NCBI GenBank assembly: GCA_905221605.1
Contig: CAJNDS010001191.1
Coordinates: 648,644 to 712,643, forward strand
DNA: 64,000 bases
Direction: 5' to 3'
Source of the DNA: Symbiodinium natans
Taxonomy: Eukaryota; Sar; Dinophyceae; Suessiales; Symbiodiniaceae
Below the pieces are notes generated by a model, which had not been told where the DNA came from, searched no databases, and worked only from the letters and a program-made list of their open reading frames with translations. Each line of letters opens with the position of its first letter. The stretch's first letter is position 1. A program made the position numbers and the translations under genes. Shown here piece by piece: positions 49,378 through 59,052 of the stretch.

Positions 49378-49524
49378 GCGCTGCCCACCGATGTGGCGAC
49401 GGAGAAGAGTCTGCTGCCGCTGCTGAGGTGCCCTCTGATGCTATCTCGGGCGGGCAAGGGGCGACAGTCATACTTTTTACTACTGAAGATCTGCCATCGT
49501 GCTTATCTTATCAAGGGGCTTTAG
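49378..49524 (+). CDS. candidate 3'-terminal exon
   Basis: Acceptor ctttggcag ends at 49377. ALPTDVATEKSLLPLLRCPL, then MLSRAGKGRQSYFLLLKICH ..., stop TAG 49522. An Ala/Glu-rich frame is also open. Confidence 0.42.
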   Translation, partial: ALPTDVATEKSLLPLLRCPLMLSRAGKGRQSYFLLLKICHRAYLIKGL

Positions 49525-49762
49525 TGGGGGTGGTGGGTGGGGGGGGGGGGGGGTTAGCCTTCAAGACTTCTTTCTCACTTGAGCACGAAGCACTAAACAA
49601 GAGCTCTTAAGATCCTACAAGCCTGCTCCTGAAAGGATTGCAGCAGCCCGCCCCGGGTTGGGCTGAACCTTTTAGTAGGGGGAGGGGGGGGGGGGTTCCG
49701 AAATTAGGGGCACCTTCTTGGGGTTCTTTGGGGCGTATACGGCGCTTGCATGCAAAGTCCAG

Positions 49763-49797
49763 TTGAGGTTCGGGATGCTGGTGTGCCCTTGATGAGG
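49763..49797 (+). CDS. possible internal exon with consensus donor
   Basis: Acceptor aagtccag ends at 49762. EVRDAGVPLMR, ending at GTAAGTATT. Next, 49897-49947 may be terminal (LPCPAGATLNCFEFWA, stop). Confidence 0.34.
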
Positions 49798-50034
49798 GTA
49801 AGTATTGCCAAAGCTGTCCCACGAGTAGCTGCCCTAAACCCTAATACCTAAACCCTCAACCTTTCCCCCAATGATGTGAGCTTTGGGTCTTTCCAGCTCC
49901 CATGCCCGGCAGGGGCTACATTAAATTGCTTTGAGTTTTGGGCCTAACCCTCCAACCCTACACCAAGCAAGCGCTGAAACTGTCTGCTAGTAGGATTGAA
50001 TGATGGTTTGGTCTGGTGTTCCCTCTGATGCTAG

Positions 50035-50278
50035 GCAAGATGAAGTCCTCTGCCTGGGGTCAGAGTTGATGGCGGAATTCTATGGGGGGTGATCTAGAAT
50101 GATCCAGAGAACCTATCATCATAGCACATTTCTGAAGTTTTGGGGACCACACACGGCCCATCATCTGCACGAAGCCCACATGCACCACGACGAGCCCACG
50201 CCGAAGATAGTTCTCTCCCCAGAGGTGTTACCGGCGCATGGGCGTGATCCACGAGCCTTTCGTGGGTGCAGCCCCTAG
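50035..50278 (+). CDS. two candidate terminal exons
   Basis: 50035-50092 (acceptor gatgctag; QDEVLCLGSELMAEFYGG, stop) and 50138-50278 (acceptor tctgaag; FWGPHTAHHLHEAHMHHDEP, then TPKIVLSPEVLPAHGRDP ..., stop TAG 50276; His-rich). Confidence 0.38.
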
Positions 50279-50640
50279 TGATTTTCAGTTTCAGTCGCCG
50301 TGAAGAAACTGAAAAACCCAAGGAGCCTAAACTTTCTAAGGGATCCCGGGGGACTCCAGTTAGAGTCGTCTTTATGGTCTAGAGAATTGCCATTCCATCG
50401 GCCTTAAATGGCACACTCTTGCTCAAAGAACCCCGGCGCGCCCATGCACATGTGCAGCGGGTTGCCTTCTTCCAATAGAACTTCCCAGCGCCCACCAAGA
50501 CAGCGCATGTGTTTGTCATTTTTCGCTCTAGATGTCCCCCCCCCCCCCCCTCCGCCCTAAACCCTAAACCCTACACCCTGAACTCTAAGAGACAGGAAGC
50601 TATGGCATGAAGAGTCCATGCCTCCACACGCACCCTTCCT

Positions 50641-50752
50641 TTGTGGTGCTTTACTGTAACTTTAGATCCTTAGCCCTTTTTTGGGTTTATTGGGTTTCCG
50701 GTTTCCTAGTAAGAATGTAAATTATAGCTACCCTCCTAAGTGCAGCCAAGCT
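50641..50752. mobile_element. dispersed repeat family L
   Basis: Second copy of 23143-23262, with the same right end taccctcctaagtgcagcca. Confidence 0.75.
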
Positions 50753-50768
50753 TCCCTCCCTCCCACAG

Positions 50769-50864
50769 CCCTCCCACTCAGAGAGAGGTGCTCTTTGCAA
50801 CCGCGTCGTGGAGGGCGAGGCCGAACGACCAAACCCGGTTCAGCTTCTAACGCGGTGTGCTTAA
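50769..50864 (+). CDS. possible 3'-terminal exon
   Basis: Acceptor ctcccacag ends at 50768. PSHSERGALCNRVVEGEAER PNPVQLLTRCA, stop TAA 50862, or donor GTTCAG. Confidence 0.37.
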   Translation, partial: PSHSERGALCNRVVEGEAERPNPVQLLTRCA

Positions 50865-50885
50865 ACGGGGCTAAATGAGCTGAAG

Positions 50886-51060
50886 CCTCTTTGCCTTGTG
50901 GGGATTTCTAGCGTTGTTCGTGTTGTTGTTCGCTGCAGTTGCATGCACGCCGATGGGTTGGACAAGGCAGTTCGATGGTGACCTACTGGTTGGTGTGACT
51001 TCGGTTGCGCTGCCCTTCAAGAAGATGTTGGAACATATAGGGGAGACCCCCAGCCTCTAG
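50886..51060 (+). CDS. candidate 3'-terminal exon with membrane helix
   Basis: Open 57 codons to TAG 51058. It starts with a strongly hydrophobic run (SLFALWGFLALFVLLFAAVA) followed by CTPMGWTRQFDGDLLVGV and FKKMLEHIGETPSL. A single-pass membrane protein C-terminus is plausible. Acceptor gctgaag ends at 50885. Other frames in the region are open over shorter spans. Confidence 0.48.
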
Positions 51061-51213
51061 AGTGACTCTAAACTTTAACCTCTCGAAGCTCCGGCAAACC
51101 GAAGCCTGAAGCCGTCATCGAACCCACCCTCAGTAATCCTAAACCCTAAGCCCTAAACCCGAAATCTTCTAAAACCCTAAGCACCAAACCCTGAAACCTG
51201 GGTTGGACTTCAG

Positions 51214-51369
51214 CTCGGGTCACAAGGAGCTTGCAACTTGGCAGCCCAGTGGACCCTCGACCCGGCAACCCCGAGCTTCACCTTTGCCAGCCCTCTTTGC
51301 AGGCCCCAGGCAGCCAGAGTTTCGGGTCTGGGGCCCCCAAAACGCTCCAGATTGACCATGTTGGCTTGA
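51214..51369 (+). CDS. candidate 3'-terminal exon
   Basis: Acceptor ggacttcag ends at 51213. LGSQGACNLAAQWTLDPATP, then SFTFASPLCRPQAARVSGLG ..., stop TGA 51367. Confidence 0.43.
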   Translation, partial: LGSQGACNLAAQWTLDPATPSFTFASPLCRPQAARVSGLGPPKRSRLTMLA

Positions 51370-51730
51370 AGTGCCTCCTCCTCCAAAGTACCCGGCCCCC
51401 ACTTAGAGGTACACGGGTCGTTGCGGCCGGGTTTGTAAGTAGGGAGGCTATCGTCAAAGTTTTGTTTTTTGCTGGCAGGGGGGGGGGGGTATCCGTGAGC
51501 CAAATATGAGCCTGTAAGATCGGAGCCTCTTGGTTTCGGGAGCCAGGACGGGCTATAGTAGGATTCGAGGGCTATAAGAGCCCATCCTGGAAAAGTGTAC
51601 GTAGGGTGTAGGGTTTAGGGTTTAGGGCTTAGGGCTTAGGGTTTAGGGTTTAGGGTTTACGGCAAGGTGTACGTAGGGGTGCGCAGCGTGCCCGAGAGGG
51701 GTGGAGGCAAGGAAGCTCATCTGTCGGCAG

Positions 51731-51788
51731 GTGGAGCTGAACCCCTCCCAGCTGTCGGAGCTGGTTCAGATGCTCCGCCATACTACAG
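51731..51788 (+). CDS. candidate internal exon
   Basis: Acceptor tgtcggcag ends at 51730. VELNPSQLSELVQMLRHTT, a clear amphipathic helix, ending at ACAG|GTTTAGGG where a perfect G-strand array (51789-51846) begins. Confidence 0.5.
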
Positions 51789-51938
51789 GTTTAGGGTTTA
51801 GGGTTTAGGGTTTAGGGTTTAGGGTTTAGGGTTTAGGGTTTAGGGTACCCTACTGTAGGGGTCGGAATAATTGCCAATGGTATTCCCTTTATAAGGTTCC
51901 TTTGTACTTATACGGTACAAACCCCCAAAACCCTCGGA

Positions 51939-52074
51939 GGTTCAGGGTACTTACTAACCAATCATAACTGTACTGAGAACCCGCTAAAAAGCCCCTTTAA
52001 GTGCCCTAATATGGTTAGAAGTACTGCAATAAGTACAGTTAGAATTGGCTAGCATGTACCATGAAACCTCCAAG
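51939..52074. mobile_element. MITE family D, complete
   Basis: cggaggttcagggtacttac ... catgtaccatgaaacctcca. A family F end (51850-51908) abuts it. Confidence 0.75.
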
Positions 52075-52211
52075 ATAGAGGCTGCACAGGCCAAGGGGTG
52101 GGAGGTAAATGGCTTGGGATTTATACGGTAGTTTGCCGAGGGCTGAAGCACCTCATCCTAAACCCTAAACCCTAAACACTAAACCCTAAACCCTGGTTCC
52201 AAGATCAACAG

Positions 52212-52249
52212 CCCAGGATCCATGGAGAGCTGAAGATCAGATCTCCAAG
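52212..52249 (+). CDS. possible short exon
   Basis: Acceptor gatcaacag ends at 52211. PRIHGELKIRSP, ending at AG|GTGCTT. MITE J follows. Confidence 0.33.
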
Positions 52250-52261
52250 GTGCTTGCGGGA

Positions 52262-52396
52262 TACCTAGAGACTCCAAAACCCCTTAATCAAGGAATACAC
52301 CTTAAATCATATAATAGGAACCCAAAATTTGGGTTCCGATTATAGTTTTAAGGTGAATTCCTTAAATAAGGGGTTTTGGAGTCTCTTGGGTACCTT
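52262..52396. mobile_element. MITE family J, near-perfect palindrome
   Basis: Two arms of about 60 bp (gactccaaaaccccttaatc / aaataaggggttttggagtc; centre aacccaaaatttgggtt). Almost no loop; no ORF; single copy here. Confidence 0.85.
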
Positions 52397-52520
52397 GGTT
52401 CGAATTGGGCAGTCAATGCAGGCTACATGGCTCGTGCACGTATGGATTTCAGGATCTGCCATCTTCGCGCCATGAGTCAAAACAGCTGACTGAACACGAA
52501 TCTTCATAAAAAAAACTCAG

Positions 52521-52714
52521 GTCATGTGCCCGGTCTGTTTCAAAGACTTTCTCGCAGTTTTCGGCCCAATGCAGATCATACTGGACATGGCTTAACCTCA
52601 AGTGCAAGCAAGAGTGCATCTGAGCAGGGGCAGCAGACTGCGGCCGTAGCCACGCCAAGCCCAAACGACATTCTCACAGCAGCAACGAAAGCAGCGAAGC
52701 TCCACCTGATCTAG
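52521..52714 (+). CDS. candidate 3'-terminal exon
   Basis: Acceptor aaaaactcag ends at 52520. HVPGLFQRLSRSFRPNADHT, then SASEQGQQTAAVATPSPNDI LTAATKAAKLHLI, stop TAG 52712. A shorter frame with CPVC is open to 52594. Confidence 0.46.
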
Positions 52715-52831
52715 AGACATTTTGCAAAGCCATGCCCTTGAAAGGCCTGTGTCTACCTAGCAGTCCGGCTTTCAGTTTAGGGTTTAGGGTTTAGGATTTA
52801 GGGGGCAGGGCTCCACCCCCGCCACTCGCAG

Positions 52832-52908
52832 CCATACCTTGTGAGTCGGATTGCCGCGGCACTCCGGGTGGGCGCGGGATGGTGCGGCTCACCCTGGAGG
52901 AGACTTGA
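52832..52908 (+). CDS. candidate 3'-terminal exon
   Basis: Acceptor ccactcgcag ends at 52831. IPCESDCRGTPGGRGMVRLT LEET, stop TGA; a second open frame reads YLVSRIAAALRVGAGWCG. Confidence 0.4.
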
Positions 52909-53076
52909 ATGACTATTTCTAAGGCTTCCTAAATTAGGGTTTAGGGTTTAGGAGTTTAGAGTTTAGGGTTTAGGGTTTAGGGTTCAGGGTTTAGGGTTTA
53001 GGGTTTAGGGTTTAGGTACCCGATAAGGAGCAACCCCCCACAATGTCGAAGATCAAAGACCAAGAATGTGCTGCAG

Positions 53077-53163
53077 AGTGGGCAAACCCCGTATCGCAAT
53101 GCCCAGACTTCCAGCGCCAGCGCAATACAGCAAATGTTCAACGATAGAGCAGAGAGGGACTGG
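53077..53163 (+). CDS. candidate internal exon
   Basis: Acceptor gtgctgcag ends at 53076. SGQTPYRNAQTSSASAIQQM, then FNDRAERDW. Ends as TGG|GACAACCCTAAA, a possible GA donor. A frame from ATG 53043 is open too. Confidence 0.42.
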
Positions 53164-53277
53164 GACAACCCTAAACCCTAAACCCTGAACCCTGAACCCT
53201 AAACCCTAAACCCTAAACCCTATACCAAGGCTTGCAGGTTTTTGGGGCAACCCCCCCTACACCCGAGGATTCTGCAG

Positions 53278-53371
53278 GCGCTCTGCGCGGCCGCTACTTG
53301 ACGACAGTCCAGGTAGGGCAGACACAGCGACCTGCCTGCAGTCGGCTCTTGCCGACTTAAGGAATCATGAG
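53278..53371 (+). CDS. candidate exon(s)
   Basis: Either one terminal exon (ALRGRYLTTVQVGQTQRPAC ..., stop 53358) or two exons ALRGRYLTTVQ and SALADLRNHE around a 29-nt GT-AG gap with matching phase. Confidence 0.36.
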
Positions 53372-53497
53372 GTTCAGGGTTTAGGGTTTAGGGTTTAGGG
53401 TTTAGGGTTTAGGGTTTAGGGTTTAGGGTTAAGGTTTAGGGGCTTCAGGGTTTCAATCAGGGCTGTCGGGGTTTGAGTTTCACGAACTTCTTTCCAG

Positions 53498-53569
53498 GAA
53501 AGCGATGGTGCGTTCAAGGTGATTTCCTGCAGACTCCCTGCCTTCAACCATTCGGGTGTCGGGCGCTGG
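53498..53569 (+). CDS. candidate internal exon
   Basis: Acceptor ctttccag ends at 53497. ESDGAFKVISCRLPAFNHSG VGRW, 24 codons in phase, ending at GTGAGAC. Next, 53689-53732 (RVAKESSPNGAQSR, then GTCAAA) is a possible exon. Confidence 0.42.
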
Positions 53570-53776
53570 GTGAGACTTTTTGTCGTCCGGCAGCTTAAAG
53601 ACTTAACAACCCTAAACCCTACACCCTAAACCCTAAACTCTAAACCCACGGCTGTAGGGGGCAAGCCGATCTTGCCTGCTACTCCTAGCGCGTTGCCAAG
53701 GAGAGTTCCCCAAACGGCGCCCAATCCCGAAGGTCAAAGTAGGAGCCTGGACCCCCAAACCCCAATGAACCCTGTC

Positions 53777-53886
53777 TTGGTAGCTCAGTGGTACCCTTTT
53801 CCCCTTTGGTTTTGGTGCAAGGTTCCCTCATAAATTCACCCACCAAAAAGGGTGCCCTTATTATAACATGGTTACTGGGGTACCAA
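53777..53886. mobile_element. MITE family C, complete
   Basis: cttggtagctcagtggtacc ... catggttactggggtaccaa. Confidence 0.8.
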
Positions 53887-54269
53887 GCTATAGCGCAAGG
53901 TTCATGGATGCATGGCGTGACACTCATGTGTCTACGGAGGGGTATCTGTAATTTGGCTTTGTGGATCTGCTCCATCCTACGCTAGACACTACATTGCTGC
54001 ACCATCCTTTCCTTGTCTATATGGTCTTATTCCTACATGATTGGGGAGGCGACACTGCACTCAAACCAACGAGAATATGTGTGCAACTTTTTTCCCGAAC
54101 AAAACAGTAGGGATTCTGGACTCTGCTCCAAGATGTACAATCCGTGTACTATGGGAACCCCCCCCCCCCCCCCCCCCCCCCACCCGCCACCCAAAAACAA
54201 AAAAAGTACTCCACCCTCAGGCCTAAACCCCCAAACCCCAAGCCCTACAACCCAAACCTCAATAAGCAA

Positions 54270-54412
54270 ATGTAGTATACATACACATATATACATACGT
54301 GTGTTTTTTTGTATATATGTCTTTATGTAGATACTCTGAATAATTTAACATATACAATATATGTATATATATATACACACATATATACATATATACATAT
54401 ATGTACACTCCA
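54270..54412. repeat. AT/ACAT microsatellite
   Basis: Repeated tatacatacacatatatac-type sequence. The Tyr/Ile-rich ORFs are artefacts. Confidence 0.9.
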
Positions 54413-54428
54413 AAGCCCAGGTCTTCAG

Positions 54429-54509
54429 GTCAGTCGGGGCCTCGGAGCCACTTCGACTTCCCCAGCGTCTCTGGTACATCCGAGACAGCACAGGCCTAGC
54501 TCTCGGCGG
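54429..54509 (+). CDS. candidate internal exon
   Basis: Acceptor gtcttcag ends at 54428. SVGASEPLRLPQRLWYIRDS TGLALG, ending at GG|GTTGAT. Confidence 0.46.
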
Positions 54510-54584
54510 GTTGATTGCTTTTTTTCGTTGGGGGGGAGAAGGGGGGGGGGGGGGGGTGTTTAGGGTTTAGGGTTGAGGGTTTAG

Positions 54585-54889
54585 GGCTTGTCAATCCCAA
54601 AGGGCCCATACTTCCAATCGGCGCCCATGTAACCTTGGCTTCTGGGGCTCTGATCGTGGAGGTTCGTGGTTTCTGAGAGCCGGCGAAGGCATCTGACAAA
54701 AGGATGCCTATCGGCAGCGGTTATAAGAACCCCAAACCCTAAACCCCAGGTAAGCTTCTTTGGCCCTACCAAAAACTGCCCATGAATCTCCAGGTAGGTG
54801 TTGAGGCGGCAGCGGGTTACAGCTGCAGCAGGTCTTGGGTCGGAAGCGTTGAGGGTAGTGGTAGTGTGTTAGTATACGTGTGGTCCAAA
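54585..54889 (+). CDS. two possible exons
   Basis: 54585-54628: acceptor AG lies inside the telomeric unit (gtttag|GGC); GLSIPKGPYFQSAPM, then GTAACC. 54794-54889: acceptor atctccag; VGVEAAAGYSCSRSWVGSVE ..., running into CCCCAAA. Confidence 0.34.
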
Positions 54890-55053
54890 ACCCCAAACCC
54901 CAAGCCCCAAACCCGAAACTCTAAACCCTATACCCTATACCCTATAAACCCTAAACCCTATAAACCCTAAACCCTAAACCCTAAACCCGAAACCCTAAAC
55001 CCTAAACCCTAAACCCTAAACCCTAAACCCTAAACCCTAAACCCTAAACCAAG

Positions 55054-55125
55054 CCGAGCCTTGGCACATCTTGGAGGTGGCCATCTACCGGAAGGTGGGC
55101 ACTTGCTTCTCTGACTGCACTCAGG
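55054..55125 (+). CDS. candidate internal exon
   Basis: A C-strand array of about 90 bp ends in accaag. EPWHILEVAIYRKVGTCFSD CTQ, ending at G|GTTTAGGG. Bounded by telomeric repeat on both sides. Confidence 0.48.
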
Positions 55126-55444
55126 GTTTAGGGTTTGGGGTTTAGGGTTTAGGGTTTAGGGTTTAGGGTTTAGGGTTTAGGGTTTGTCGAACAGCACTCC
55201 GCTTTGGCGGTTTAGGGTTTGGGGTTTTAGGGTTTTGGGGTCTAGGGTTTAGGGTTCAAGGTTTCGGGCTTTCATCTACACGACCCTACGTTTCGGAGGT
55301 GTGGGGTTGAGGGTTTTAGGTTTTAGGGCTTTCATCTAAACGGCGCTCCTTTTTTGGAGGTTTAGGGTTTAGGGTTTTTGGGTCTAGGGTTTAGGGTTAA
55401 GGCTTTAGGGTTTATAGGATCTAGGGCATCCTAAATATGGCCAG

Positions 55445-55604
55445 AGTCTCGAGCGCAGCCGCTAAACTTAGTGACCCCGGGCCTTAAGCCCCCTAGATGG
55501 TGAGGTGCCTTAAACCCTAAACCCTTTCGGGGCCAGGTACCACACTGGGGAGAGTGCATGAGTGCTGGCAAGAGAAAGCTGCCGTGGGCGAACATGCCCA
55601 TGTG
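55445..55604 (+). CDS. two possible short exons
   Basis: 55445-55487 (acceptor atggccag; VSSAAAKLSDPGP, stop) and 55553-55604 (CMSAGKRKLPWANMPMW, then GTAGGG). Confidence 0.32.
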
Positions 55605-56012
55605 GTAGGGAGTTGCCCGATTCATCATCAAAGTTGCCGGTACGTGCTGAAAAGAAAGAAAGAAAGAAGGACAGAAACCACCACCACGCTTCCTAACCCT
55701 CCTCCACCCCCACCGCCCTGTTTTGACGCCCCGTTTTGAAGCCATGCAAGCTTGTTTCAAAGGATCTCCCGTTCAGGGGTTAGGCTATGAGGTGTAGTTT
55801 TTCGGCTAACCGCACCTTCAAGAGACGATGGGAAGCCCCGACGTAGCTTAGGCTTCCAAACTCTTTGAAACTTAAGTCTGATCCCAGAACTTGTAAGCAA
55901 ACCAAACATAATCCTAACAATGCCTAAACCCTAAACCCACATCCTACATCCTACAATCCTTAACCTCCAAAGCCCTCCCGGCCTCACCCCACCCCAATGA
56001 GGCACCGTTGAG

Positions 56013-56080
56013 TTCAATCCTTCGGCGGCTGAGCGCGTGTCCTGCCAAGTCCAGCCGGAGGGAGAGCTCAAGGCAGCGTG
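56013..56080 (+). CDS. candidate internal exon
   Basis: Acceptor accgttgag ends at 56012. FNPSAAERVSCQVQPEGELK AAW, ending at GTAGGGGG. Confidence 0.44.
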
Positions 56081-56231
56081 GTAGGGGGAGGGCTTTGGGT
56101 TTAGGGTTCAGGAATTTGGGTGTAGGGTTTAGGGTTTGAGAGTTTCTGGGTGTGTGTGTGTGGGGGCATTAACCCAGGCGACAGTGGAAAGCCTGTAGGT
56201 TAACGAGTTTAAGATCCATATGGTTTTGCAG

Positions 56232-56420
56232 TTTGTGGCGATCAGGGGTTTGCTTTTGTCGGGGTTTGCCGGATTTAAGGGCTTGCATAGCCTGGCTTCT
56301 GGTTCTAAAGGCTTCTGCGCCTTTTCTCATTGGCCCGAACTGGCCTCTATCTCCATCAGAGACGGCAAAAACCAGACTTGCGTGTGGGCTCCGGGGATTG
56401 TGCAGCCGTTGGCACTTTAA
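56232..56420 (+). CDS. candidate 3'-terminal exon
   Basis: Acceptor ggttttgcag ends at 56231. FVAIRGLLLSGFAGFKGLHS, then FCAFSHWPELASISIRDGKN ..., stop TAA 56418. The minus strand is also open here. An AT microsatellite (56430-56485) follows. Confidence 0.45.
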   Translation, partial: FVAIRGLLLSGFAGFKGLHSLASGSKGFCAFSHWPELASISIRDGKNQTCVWAPGIVQPLAL

Positions 56421-56457
56421 CAAAACAATATATATATATATATATGTATATATGCAG

Positions 56458-56488
<31 letters not shown>

Positions 56489-56542
56489 AAACCGCCTAAA
56501 CCTTAAGCCCCAGAAGCCTTGGAGACTGCCCCTGCCCCGCAG

Positions 56543-56639
56543 ACCCTTGACTTGACGCTGCAGTCGAGCTCCTTGGCCTTCTGCATTTGGACGTTGTGTA
56601 GAGGCCCTAAATGCCAGCTTAACGCTTGTAGAGTCTACG
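56543..56639 (+). CDS. candidate internal exon
   Basis: Acceptor gccccgcag ends at 56542. TLDLTLQSSSLAFCIWTLCR, then GPKCQLNACRVY, ending at GTATGC. Cys-rich. Confidence 0.42.
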
Positions 56640-56654
56640 GTATGCTTGTTGCAA

Positions 56655-56880
56655 AGGCTTATAAGGGGCGGTACCCCTTCTATACCCCTAAATAGTATAG
56701 AATCCCCTTAAAACGGACCCCCCACAAGGGTACTTCTTTTTTCGGAAACCCCCATATGGAGGTTTCCGAAATTAGGGGTACCTTATTGGGTCCTCATTAA
56801 AAGGGGATCCTACTAGTTCCTTCTGTTTGGGGGTCTATGTTGGGGGATCCCTTATTTTCGTAAACCGCCATATGAGTAGA
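56655..56880. mobile_element. inverted-repeat element G
   Basis: Contains a hairpin tttcggaaacccccatatgg / ggtttccgaaattaggggta and outer matching pieces. Relatives at 34604 and 49694. Confidence 0.6.
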
Positions 56881-56900
56881 GTGACGGAAGCTGTATTCAG

Positions 56901-57141
56901 TTCTTGCCTACCCATGCAACTCAAAGTCGGTTCTCAATCTGCGGGTAGCTCCAAATCCCCAAGCTTAGGGTTTAGGGTTTAGGGTTTAGGTCGGCGAGGA
57001 TACCAAACAGTGACCCTATGCTTCCAGGGACCTAGCCATTGTGTCCTCAAGGCTTCTAGTAACCTAATCATTGGGTCCCTTCTTAAGCAGTTGATAGAGA
57101 AGGCTCGCTCAGAACTCCGTCTAGAGATCGCTGGATTTTAA
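56901..57141 (+). CDS. two candidate short exons
   Basis: 56901-56944 (acceptor tgtattcag; FLPTHATQSRFSIC, then GTAGCT) and 57091-57141 (acceptor cttaagcag; LIEKARSELRLEIAGF, stop TAA 57139). The second is a good amphipathic helix. Confidence 0.38.
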
Positions 57142-57389
57142 AGGTCTCCGACCTCGAGCCTAAACCCCAAAACCCTACAGGGTTGGGGGCTTGATGTTGC
57201 TTTTTGGATTTGGGGCTACTGAGGCTTTAAGGCTTTTAGGCTTGGGGCCTGAGGGTTTACGGCTTTAGGACTCAGTGTTGTAGACTTTGGGGGCTTTTGG
57301 CAGGTTTAGAGCGCATAAGGGTTTCGTCTTTTGGGTTTCGGCTTTCGGGTTCAGGGTTGCAGGGTTTGGGGTGTTTGGTTCCTGAAAAG

Positions 57390-57504
57390 CTATGAATTAT
57401 GAAGCCTATGGCCTCTTCCACGCCCAGGCCCCGCCCAATCCGATCTCTCTTGGAATAACTTCTTTGGATGGTGCAACTCGTCTGCTGCACCCAAGCTGCA
57501 CCAG
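57390..57504 (+). CDS. candidate internal exon
   Basis: MNYEAYGLFHAQAPPNPISL, then GITSLDGATRLLHPSCT, ending at AG|GTCTTCG. The frame beyond 57505 enters a microsatellite. Confidence 0.42.
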
Positions 57505-57507
57505 GTC

Positions 57508-57661
57508 TTCGTGCGTGCGTGCGTGCGTGCGTGCGTGGGTGCGTGGGTGGGTGGGTGGGTGGGTGGGTGGGTGGGTGTGTGGGTGGGTGGGTGTGTGGGT
57601 GTGTGGGTGTGTGTGTGTGGGTGTGTGTGTGTGTGTGTGTGTTAGTTAGTTAGTTAGTTAG
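57508..57661. repeat. GTGC/GGGT/GTGT/GTTA microsatellite series
   Basis: Successive blocks of related 4-mers: GTGC, then GGTG, GTGT, GTTA. Confidence 0.97.
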
Positions 57662-57723
57662 TGTTGTCTTGGGGCTATAAGTAGGGAAGTTTCGTGAAGG
57701 GTAACTTTCATATTCGTTTATAG

Positions 57724-57792
57724 CTGCCCGTGAATCTTCAAGTCGGGTTTACAGAGGGGGCCTACGGACCGAAATTTCATTCCGACAAGTGC
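57724..57792 (+). CDS. candidate internal exon
   Basis: Acceptor gtttatag ends at 57723. LPVNLQVGFTEGAYGPKFHS DKC, then GTTTTTAAAG. The frame stays open to the poly-C at 57829. Confidence 0.44.
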
Positions 57793-57844
57793 GTTTTTAA
57801 AGCAGCAGTGTTGGGAGGCGCCACCGCCCCCCCCCCCCCCCCTC

Positions 57845-57933
57845 CCCCTAAACCCTAAACCCTAAACCCTAAACCCTAAACCCTAAACCCTAAACCCTAA
57901 ACCCTAAACCCTAAACCCTAAACCCTAAACCCT
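57845..57933. repeat. interstitial telomeric array, C strand
   Basis: About 12 perfect units. Confidence 0.98.
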
Positions 57934-57951
57934 CTGGAGTCCTTCTCTTAG

Positions 57952-58017
57952 GGATCCGTTCTCGGGATCCTCAAGCTTGAGGCTAGGAGTCTCCCGCGGC
58001 TGTTGAGCGACTCCTAA
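57952..58017 (+). CDS. candidate 3'-terminal exon
   Basis: Acceptor cttctcttag ends at 57951. GSVLGILKLEARSLPRLLSD S, stop TAA 58015. Confidence 0.38.
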   Translation, partial: GSVLGILKLEARSLPRLLSDS

Positions 58018-58181
58018 GCTACGTATATGGTCACTTCTCTAATTTAGGGTTTGGGGTTTAGGGTTTTAGGGTTTAGGGTTTTGGGTTACTGTTCTAAGGC
58101 GGCCCCTGGTATTTGGGGTGTATCCCCAAAAGGGGGCCATGATTTAGAGAGCTGACTCATATGTACCAACAAACCTTCAAG

Positions 58182-58241
58182 TTGAGTCCAACTCTCCCAA
58201 ACGCCCCAAAAAAGAAAGAAAAACCCACTATTGCCCCTCCT
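58182..58241 (+). CDS. candidate internal exon with strong donor
   Basis: Acceptor accttcaag ends at 58181. LSPTLPNAPKKKEKPTIAPP, ending at GTGAGT. Confidence 0.43.
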
Positions 58242-58548
58242 GTGAGTCTACAATCCAAGCATGACATTCCTCGGAGGTTGGCACTAGTTGAGTCCTTGAG
58301 TTTCAGTGGGTAGTTCAGACTGTCTGAGCTTAATACGCGCAGCTCGACTCGGAGCTGCGTATCAGTGAGTGAGAGTGAGTGAAAAAGTTAGCTGCAATAC
58401 CTTCCTTTTGTACTCCCTAAACCCCTAAAGCCGAATAGGCCCCGTCATTGGGGGGTGTCCCCTCGAATAGGTGACCCTAAACCCTATAAGCCCCAAACCC
58501 TGAACCCTAAACCCTAAACCTTAAACCCGGCTTCTAAGGAAAGTGCAG

Positions 58549-58613
58549 ATACGGCAGCCAGCGTCAGTGCAGCCGGAGCCTGAGAACATTATCTCTCCCC
58601 GGGCCTTTTCCTT
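58549..58613 (+). CDS. candidate internal exon
   Basis: Acceptor aaagtgcag ends at 58548. IRQPASVQPEPENIISPRAF S, ending at GTGAGG. Confidence 0.43.
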
Positions 58614-58825
58614 GTGAGGGCCATGTTGACTTGGGCAGAGGGTTTAGGGTTTTGTTGACTTCTGCAGAGGGTTTAGGGTTTAGGGTTTAGGGCTCAGGGC
58701 TCAGGGTTTAGGGTTTAGGGTTTCGGGTTCAAGGCTACGTAGCGTTGAAAGAATAGGTTTTTGGATGCTGAAGGCCCCTGGGCCCGAATGAACTTGTGCT
58801 TCCCCCCGCCTGCTGCCCCCCGGCG

Positions 58826-58947
58826 CCCTAAACCCTAAACCCTAAACCCTAAACCCTAAACCCTAAACCCTAAACCCTAAACCCTAAACCCTAAACCCTA
58901 AACCCTAAACCCTAAACCCTAAACCCTAAACCCTAAACCCTAAACCC
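58826..58947. repeat. interstitial telomeric array, C strand
   Basis: About 17 perfect units. Confidence 0.98.
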
Positions 58948-58957
58948 CGGCTCGGAG

Positions 58958-59052
58958 ACCTCGCGAGGTGCCGGTCTCCGAGGGCGCCGTTGTGGTGCCC
59001 TACGGATCAGGGCCAAGAATGCTGGTCCTCACCGACGTGGGCGAGGAACCCT
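58958..59052 (+). CDS. candidate internal exon
   Basis: Acceptor gctcggag ends at 58957. PREVPVSEGAVVVPYGSGPR, then MLVLTDVGEEP, ending at GTTTTGGG. One of the most protein-like islands. A GGGTTCATA short repeat follows at 59064-59092. Confidence 0.5.
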
